64,000 bases of DNA from Hyaloperonospora brassicae. Taxonomy: Eukaryota > Oomycota > Peronosporomycetes > Peronosporales > Peronosporaceae. The DNA lies in the NCBI GenBank assembly GCA_947650285.1, contig CANTFL010000825.1:1-64000 (forward strand), in the 5' to 3' direction. Shown here in pieces: positions 55,820 to 64,000 of the stretch; position 1 is the first letter of the stretch, and each line of letters begins with the position of its first letter. The position numbers were made by a program, and so were the translations under genes. Under the pieces are notes generated by a model, which had not been told where the DNA came from, did not search any database, and saw only the letters and a list, made by a program, of their open reading frames with translations.

Positions 55820-58800
55820 CGGAAAAACGATGATTGAACAGCGTTCTACCATGGACTACGCTTAAATGTGATGCCACACCAACGCAAAATGATCCTCAAT
55901 TGACTAATATTTTTATAAAAGGATCTTTATTAATGTGTCAAATTGTACTCACCGTTTTGTAGCGCTCGTAATTCGACACCATCTTCTACTTTCATCCTAG
56001 TTGGCCCGATACAGTCGATGTATTATGTAAATTGGATCCTCTTCTCACGTTTCTATAAGCATGATCTGTTAGGTCCGTGCGCGTCAAAGGTAAGCGCTAC
56101 ACTGCGCAGGGACCCGGCGAAATACAGGCGTACTCTATTTCCGCGAGTTCTTGCGTACTCGCCGGATACGGCGTGTTCACTTCTTGGCTATGATACCCCC
56201 AAGTAGAAGCTAGGACGTCATTGCCTACTCCCGCAGTGGTGAGTTAATCTAGTTAGTGTAAAACAAGTCTAGGGGGGTCAACCAGAATGTTTTTAATGCC
56301 CCCCGAAGTCTCTGCGCAGTATTGCGCACACCTTCATGTATCAAAACTAAAATTGTCCAAGCTGATGATCAGAAGGCATTGTTGGTCCTCCACCAAAATT
56401 TATCGTACACCAAGCATTCAGGACTACGACACGTAAAATCTGTCAATTAAACTTGCCGCTTCTGGTCTTTAGTAAGTACAAATGGCAGTTGGATCAGCGA
56501 CATCTAATTCGATCACCACACTGTTGCATTAAGTGCACGCATCTTCTTCAAAAATGCTCAATAGTATGACATGTAGTTCTTCGCTCTCTCTTATTTCCGA
56601 TCTTTCTCTACCGAATGGATCCATGACTAAAAATTTGCACGCAACTAAAAGTGACAGAAACAACAATTGATGTCGGCTCCACCGCTACCGCTGCAGCTTA
56701 AGAAGAATTTTAGCTCCGCGCGGAGCTTAAATGCTTAGAGTCACTAGAAAATTGACGCCAATATTGAATGCGAGATCCCTGTTTGTTGGGCTTTCACATT
56801 GTTAGTAATAAGGAAAGTCCTTACCCCGGAATTCACAAATATCGCCACTTTTCCAGACGCGCTATTCTCTTCCCTCCCGTGAGACAGCGGCGACCCTTGT
56901 TGCCAGTGCGGATTCTTCTAAAAACCTAGCTCAATCAAAAATAGATCAATTTACCTCATCATGGGTAAGGACGTGCTTTTATTGTATAAGTGATGCCAAC
57001 GGTAAGGCTTGTATAGGCATCTGTCGTTGGGCCGTCAGCCATTTGATCCGAGTATTAACTATACACCCTTGGACACTTCTATTATATATTACAATTGGAC
57101 TAACTATTTTCTCCCTACGATTCATGCTGGACTTGCTTCTATAAGCCTGGCTCAAACTCACAATGGCGGTCGTATGCGTCCGTGAGTCTTGTGGCCGCTA
57201 CAAGTCGTATGCTCTAAATTCTATTTGAAGAAGAATGGACGGTTTTTTTGACGCGATCGTAATTCAATCCAGCTCCTTCGGTTAGGATGCATATGCCGGT
57301 TAAGGAATTAGTGCTCTTCGAAAGTAATGAATGTGGAGTCCAACGGATTAGGGAAACAAAGGTCCGCACACCAAGAGAAGGGTGACGCATAGAATGATAT
57401 TACGCAAGTTAAGTGACCATTCGAGTAGAAGTAGGATCCAACAAAGGGATATCATGTCCAGTGTAGGTTAAACATCGCGAAAACGAGTCGATAACGGTCC
57501 CTCATCGGAAGGCCAGGTCCCTCATTGTTTACCTCGATCCATTCTTGATGGACTTGTTCCCTCATCGATTTACGTTGGTCCCACAAGTTCACATGACACC
57601 TGGTTAGTCAAAAGAAGGATTCAGAGCTTAAGGCAAGTATAAAGTAAAGAAGTTGGAGGATCGAACTTCTTTTAATATCTCAATGTACTGTCTACGTGGC
57701 AAGGGCTCGTCTAGCTTAAAGAAACGTTTTATGGCTGTTCGCCCATTCTAAGCAAGGGGTATAAGTTGGCTTTCTGCTCAATACAGGCGCGACACAAGAC
57801 CAGGTGCAAACAGAGATCCAGCTAGTGTTTGGCCTGCGATTTCGTCTTCAGTAACACCGCCTCAGAGATCCGGTATCGGATCCGGCCTCCCCTACCCTGT
57901 AGTTAGGAACTTAACATATCAGCAGGTGGTTAAAAATCCTTAATTAACCGGTGAAAAGTTCAGATGCAAAAATTATCCCGAACTATTTGCTTGTAAGTCC
58001 ACTATCGACAAAAATCGATCGATTGACCACCTGTTAGCCCACAAAGTGAATCATATCAGCTCGACCACAGGTATTTTTCTTGAGAGATTGACCTGTATAT
58101 CCCCACCTCACGTCTTCCAAGAATTGCGACCCACTAGCCGACGGGTACAAAAAGTGAGTCAAGGAACATACGCGGCGTTTGTGTGCCTCCTCTGATAGTC
58201 GGCAGTACATTACAGTGAGAGGTTTAGGGTCTCATCACACAGTTCGAAACTCCACTCTACCACAACGGTGATCGTACCCGGATATTCGGCTAACGCAGGA
58301 TAGCACCGCGAATCCTAAAAAGATGAACAGGTTAAAATCAAGCCAAGATTAAGCCAACGACCGAAGATGCACTGGAAGGCCGATCGCCAGTGGAATAGAC
58401 ACATGGAAACAAAGCACAAACCGGACCTTAAGCGTGAACCGGTCAACACAGTCAGGACGTAAACATTGAAGAGAAATCTAAATATCATCCTTTATTTTAG
58501 TAGAGTATGCCTTACTTAATTCTATCGATATTGCGTCAGGCGACCATCAACGAAATATGTAGCTTGAAAGGCTAAGGTACCTGAAACAAAACACAACATC
58601 TTTGCTTCACCTGCACCAAGACAACTAAGAATGAAAGCACAAATGTTGCCCATGTGGTCGCCTCCAAAGCGTCAAGGCAGCTTATCTGGCTAGACGCGGA
58701 TGTAACATTGATTTAATATCGACACAAGCTTGGTGTCTCTACGGAAAGTGACCTTATTTTGAAGACCCTTGAGATAAGATTGCTTTACCAACTCGGGGGA

Positions 58801-61800
58801 TTAGAGTCAACCCTGCCAAAGATTCAGACGACAGTAGATGCAATAGCTGCTCGTATTGCTATCCTTCGAGAAGAAAACTTAGTAGCAGGCGGTTTTGAGC
58901 AGTAAAACTTATTTGGTTTAGTTTTGACCACATCTAGACAATGTTAGTGAAAATCACAAGTATTTGGGGATATTCGTCGGAGCAAGCCCACATATTGCGA
59001 CTTAAATCATTAGTCGTATGTGAAGGAATCCTGCAGACATATTTTGACGCGAAGATGTAACGGTTCCTTTACGAACACCGTGTAGCTCAGACACTAAATA
59101 ACCGGATAAAACTGGCGAGATATAGAATTCGCGAATGACGAAGGCTTGAGACAGCCCTAGTTCAGGTGTCGATTGTTTAAGATTCCATACAATGCTGAAT
59201 GTAGAAATGAATACGGTCAGCTCACTCGAGTATTCCCCAGATGACATGGAGCTTGACAAACCTCTGGATAAGATGTCAAATGCTACACTGGGAAGGAATC
59301 CATGTGACCCTTAGCATTAAACGCTCATCAAACTAGGATCTTACAAAGGAAAATACGGGACAAATTAAGACGAGGATCGAGCACGCAGCTCAATGACCAC
59401 CTTCAAGGCTACATTTACTACTGAATAGGAGACAGTTGGCAACAAATTGTATCGTTGTCAAGGAACTGTTGACAAATTTAGCGAAGGACTAATACCGAAA
59501 CATGGTTCATCCATCTAAAGAAGCCAAACGATCTGTAGTAAAATTTCTAAATTTAATTCAATTGTTTATGGATATCAATTGCCCGCCAGTACTAACATTC
59601 GAAGAAGAAGTCAGATGGATTTATGCAAGACAACCTATACCGCATACATGTGATCGGACTAAGGGCAAATTTTTAGATCGAAGACTGATCGCTTAAGATA
59701 AAATAATTACATGTCGAGCACTACATTAAAACTTTAATAAACCAATGCTAGCAAAGCAGTTGACTGTGCTACGTCCGTCGGATGTGAAATGGTTGGAAAT
59801 AGTGCTGAAGTCGCGTCATTAAACGAAGGCACGACAAGGTAATATACTGTTCGGATCGAGCGGGTTATTTTAAAAGTCACCTGCCCTCCCTTTCAACGAC
59901 CAAAAGACATGATACGCCGACTGGTTCATGTAGTTTGGATGGCCACGGATTATTCGAGTTATATAAACTCATACTAGGACAACTCGGACAACGAAGAAAG
60001 TTTACGGCTAATGCACCTAATGAACACATTGTATAGAAGTACCAGGTAAGAGAAGTTCGAGAGACCGACCCGGCCAACATCAACACCAGGCAGGGTACTC
60101 GAGACCCCGCACATCTTCGGCCGCTTCAAATACGAGTTTTTCTCGCTGCGTGTCCAGGAAGCACGGTGATTTGAGATGCTCATAGTGAATGACTGTGGCC
60201 ACTGTGATAAGAAAGTCCACCCATCGAATTTTTGTATGTAAGTTTGACAAGGGTGTGGGAAGCCTCATGCAGTTGAGAGGTGCCAGATGAAATGAAAGGA
60301 CTATATGATTTGTCGGTGGTTCGAACCAACCAATGACGCCAGAATGTTGACGGAGAAGGCCGGAACGAAGACACATTAAGACGCTCGACAGGCTTTAAAC
60401 TAGTATCAGTCGATTGTTAAATATTTTTTATCTTTGCGTATGTGGAAAAACAGCCGAGAAAGAGAGGAGACTCCTACAAAGAAGATTCAATCTGTATGTC
60501 GAATATTGAAATAAAATATGGTCGATAATGTGTCGATAGATAATCCTGACGATTTTTCTTAAAATAATAAATTGATGGAGTTGAACCTGTTGCCGGGAAG
60601 ATTGAGGGTTTTTAAAAATAGGGAATTGCTAAATTCACACCCCATTTCCTCAGATTCACACCCTTCATTCAAAATCTTCTATAAAAATTTCGTATTCGTT
60701 TTAAGATTTGATTTCTAACAAAGGTATTACTCAATATTCTAGGCCATTAACTGGCAAGTAATATGTAAGAAATATATAAGATAGTACTCACGCTTGTATC
60801 TATTCACAAAGGTCAGTATCGATAAACACGTTCCGGTACCGATAGGACGCGTGGCTCGAGGCGCAAATATCGGTCATGCGCGCGCAAAATGCCAAACAAG
60901 ACGAGCAATAAAGCACACGACAAGCATCTGACGCCACCGTGCCGCCTGAAGTAACAAATGCGCTGGGTTGGAAGTCGATCTGAGCTTTACGAGTTTATTT
61001 TGCACGTGTTTAGATGGTCTCTGTCCATGCGCGCAGTGATCCTATTTCTGGATGACACGAGACGAAACGATTTGTGGAACGTAATTAGAAGAAGAAAATA
61101 GAACGCATAGCAGCATTTGTGACAGTGCGTAGCAATCAAAGTGGGAACACGCAAAATGTGCGCGACAGGTTCAATGTCAAAGTGGTCGCACAAGAGTTGC
61201 TCTGTAACGGACCGAGCGACGTCCGCTTCGTTCTATTAACACAATACAAAGCTCACTGCAACGTCAACTGCTTCAAGTGCGACAGCACTGCAGCGACTGA
61301 ACCGTTCGGGGTCAGGTCACACAGGTGAAGATGGACGGAAATGGCCATCGAATAAGATCGCTTTGTCTGCAGGTAGTAGCGACTCTCGTACAGATCAATT
61401 ACTTTGTAGTGTATACAATACATATAGCAGCACATGCACTGCGTAAGTAGGTAGCTACGTGGTGTATTCATTAAGAAAAAGAGAGAGAGAGACTTTGTAC
61501 GACGACATCTCAGGTTAGATGTTTTGGGTACGAGTGCAACCAACGCATGTAGCGACTGACGATCCGGTCAAGTGCATGCTGACCACCTCGAGAAGAAATT
61601 TTTACCTGCATTCCAGCTAATTAGTTGTCAATTTGCAGCATTTGAATAAGTAAGCGACAGTGTCAGTTCGTGTGTATGTCTATTCGACGTCATCTACTTA
61701 CTGCAAGATACTGACTCGACCTCAAGATCAGTTTTCTGCACGTGCTACAACACTTGTCTATCCATGTAGATAAGGTCTCGGACCGCTGGCGGTGTTCTGC

Positions 61801-62493
61801 ATGAAGGAGCGCCTTGCAATCTCAACTTGACTGTTTGAAGACCTCGTGAGCCTTATCTTTGAAGCAGCAAAGAATGCAGCAAAATACTCGCTAACACACC
61901 TTACCGAGCAGCTCATACACGTGCGCTTATCTCCACATAGCCACAGTCACTTGCTGTACTTGTGCCACCAAAATGAACGTATCATGAAAAACATTCGGGT
62001 AGCACGGACAACAGAGAGGCAACGGAGAATGCAGTTGTGATCAAGTGTCCTCGAATTAATCTTTGTATCGTGATGTTTACGCTTGACGAGGTTATGTTCC
62101 AAGTCACGAAGTACCCAGTGTCGATCAATCATACAGAGACAAGGGCACAAAGCTGACCGTGCAGATGAAAGCAAAGTTCGAAATGGCACCAACGTATAGT
62201 ACTTCGCCTCGTTTCAACAGGCGTATCGATTACGATGGTATTGATCTACTGTATACATGAACGACAGTACCTACTTCCGTATCCACGTTGTGGTGGCAGT
62301 GGTCTTTGCCTCACCAGAACGCGGCTGAAAATTCATCGTAAACAAATGTACACTTTGGTCCTGCGTGTGATGGTTAGCGGCGTCTATACTTAGCTAAAGA
62401 CGGTACGTTCGTGTGAAAATGTAGCCATTTCCTCCACTCAAAGATTAGCTGCTCTTCGTCTCCGTGATGGAAGTAGATGCGGGTATGTCATCG

Positions 62494-62932
62494 GTAACGG
62501 GGCACTGTTGACTACGTACTGGTTGACCAGTACGGAGTATACTTCCACTGACGACAGTGGTCGACAGGGCCCTGCTAAGTGTTGCACCAACACAGAGGAA
62601 GGACAGGAGACAAAGTGGTCAGACTAGTTTCTTTGTAAAAGTAAAACTGTATTAATATAAATAAGTCCTATGACTCCTTAAATTATCTGTTGTCCTGACT
62701 TAATTATACCAACATAACTATATGTATGATGACGTCTACTCGCCACCCATTGCGCGCGTCTAGCAGCGATTGGTGGGTTGATATCATCACGATATCGACC
62801 GATGAGTAGACCCTTGGGCCATCTCAACAATATCATCATGTCTTTGATATTGTTATAAGAATTTCGACGTGATATTCTTTATTGTCAAATTGTTTTAATG
62901 ATCAATTTTATGTAACGGGCTACCCCGTTACA
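62494..62932 (-). mobile_element. LTR of a Gypsy-type element, minus orientation (right copy)
   Basis: This is the counterpart of 8252-8690, with one substitution noted (A to G near 62801) and the same terminal hairpin and U3 palindrome. Confidence 0.8.
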
Positions 62933-64000
62933 TCATCGGTATCCAATTGCTCGACGCCGGCCTCCTGTACCTCGACAGCGCCCTCCAATGAAACGACAAC
63001 GTTCGTCTTCTCCTTCTCTACAACCGTCATAGACTCGGCAACGGCTTCCGTTTGCGCGGTGATCGTCACAGCTTAAGCCTCTCTAGCAACGTCAGGCGCA
63101 TCGGCAAATACAGCCGTCTGGCCAATTGAAGTGGCTTTGGTAAGCTCAATTGAGTCAGTACCCGTCTCGTTCTCGACCTTGTATATATAATATTTTGAAG
63201 GAAGGATGTGAATCTAAGCAAAAGAAGTGTGAATTTAGCTTTTCCCTCAATAATACTATGCCCCTAATAAAAGTTTACACAATCCAATATCTCTGGGAAG
63301 ATCAGCGGTGATCGCGTAAATGTTTTCGAATAATAGGGGTGCCGGAATATAAATCCAACAATAACCTTTTCTCCTTCGGCAGGCTCTCAGATTGACGAAA
63401 TAAAATGCCAAGATTGCACTGGTATTGATGAACCCTTGTATACTACGGCAAGGCGTACTCGTATCAAGATCACTCAGCACTAGAATGTAGTGCACATCGT
63501 TTTACGTTATTCTTAGGCTCTATGGTGTGCTAAGACGTGATCTCGGGCATTAATTTCTTGTTCTCTGCTGATTCGGTAAGGCATGGTGATACGAATTCTT
63601 TGTCTTCCCTATGACGTTCGCGCGCAACAATCTGGAAGTCGGAATGTTGATGATAATTGAGTATCAGACGTAAAGTTAGTCTAGTAAGAACGCATTCGTG
63701 CTGGTGGGTATGTAGAGATATTCCGGGGAAGTCGATCTTTACTATATAAACCGTGGGTCACACGAGAAGAACGGCAGGTCATGAATATGACGCGGGGGTG
63801 GGACGTCGACAATTGTTGAAGGTAGCAAACGTAAGCTCCATTACTATAATACTCCACGATAATACAAGTTTAGGTTGTTGGACCAAATACCAAATTTTAA
63901 GAGCGCAAGGATTTGTTTCGGTGGAATCTTGAACATACGCTGAATGGATAAATGAACGTATTAAGGCCCCACTGATCCGGTCTACCCTCAGGCAAACCTA

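Larger units (their letters stand above)
54242..64000 (+). repeat. Right copy of the same direct duplication
   Basis: This matches 1-9758 base for base apart from scattered substitutions and small indels. About two thirds of the substitutions fall in the part matching 4.25-7.0 kb of the left copy, while the last 2.75 kb differs at only about four sites. The copy runs off the window end. Counterparts carried here include the LTR with its polypurine tract (54944-55399), the long imperfect palindrome (55635-55819) and the minus-strand LTR (62494-62932). Confidence 0.97.

Overview
The window looks like repeat-dominated nuclear DNA of an oomycete, probably a Peronosporales species (Phytophthora or a downy mildew). 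Three things support this. The recognisable proteins belong to Ty3/Gypsy families I know from these genomes. Several LTRs start with a TGTAACGGGG terminal hairpin. The only good host-gene candidate has an oomycete-style initiator (TCATTCT followed by a CTTTT core) upstream of its ATG. I found no housekeeping gene, tRNA, rRNA or CRISPR array.

Layout. Positions 1-9758 and 54242-64000 are two near-identical direct copies of one segment, about 54.24 kb apart, with roughly 55 differences between them. Each copy carries the 3' end of a retroelement ORF, a polypurine tract and old LTR (716-1157), a large imperfect palindrome (1393-1577), long AT-rich stretches and a minus-strand LTR (8252-8690). 9.8-15.8 kb is featureless to me. 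15.9-25 kb holds two badly decayed Gypsy copies on the minus strand: copy B has Gag, protease and the start of RT, and copy C has Gag only. A 20-21 bp minisatellite lies where the rest of B's pol should be. 25-32.5 kb is again mostly unrecognised. 32.6-38.0 kb is a minus-strand chromodomain-bearing Gypsy element (E). It has protease, RT (YFDD changed to YFAD), RNase H, integrase and chromodomain, plus a convergent plus-strand ORF between its chromodomain and 3' LTR.

38.2-42 kb contains a plausible host gene (39364-39561, minus) for a 65-residue small secreted cysteine-rich protein, a 121-bp tandem repeat and a 14-bp minisatellite. 42.3-44.1 kb may hold a LINE fragment. 44072-44510 is an isolated LTR. 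45211-53580 is a second chromodomain Gypsy element (D) on the plus strand: 5' LTR, Gag with a CCHC knuckle, protease, RT, RNase H, integrase and chromodomain. Its RT is split by a 1.95-kb insertion with TG...CA ends.

The most unusual signal is in element D. From the gag start through the protease to the RT (45640-48255), the coding DNA is a nearly continuous series of short perfect inverted repeats. About 30 have arms of at least 8 bp, where I estimate fewer than one by chance. The start codon lies inside one, and another is a 28-bp perfect palindrome. The LTRs are also hairpin-rich. This suggests a genome-scale RNA (or DNA) structural constraint on the retrotransposon, laid over its coding sequence.
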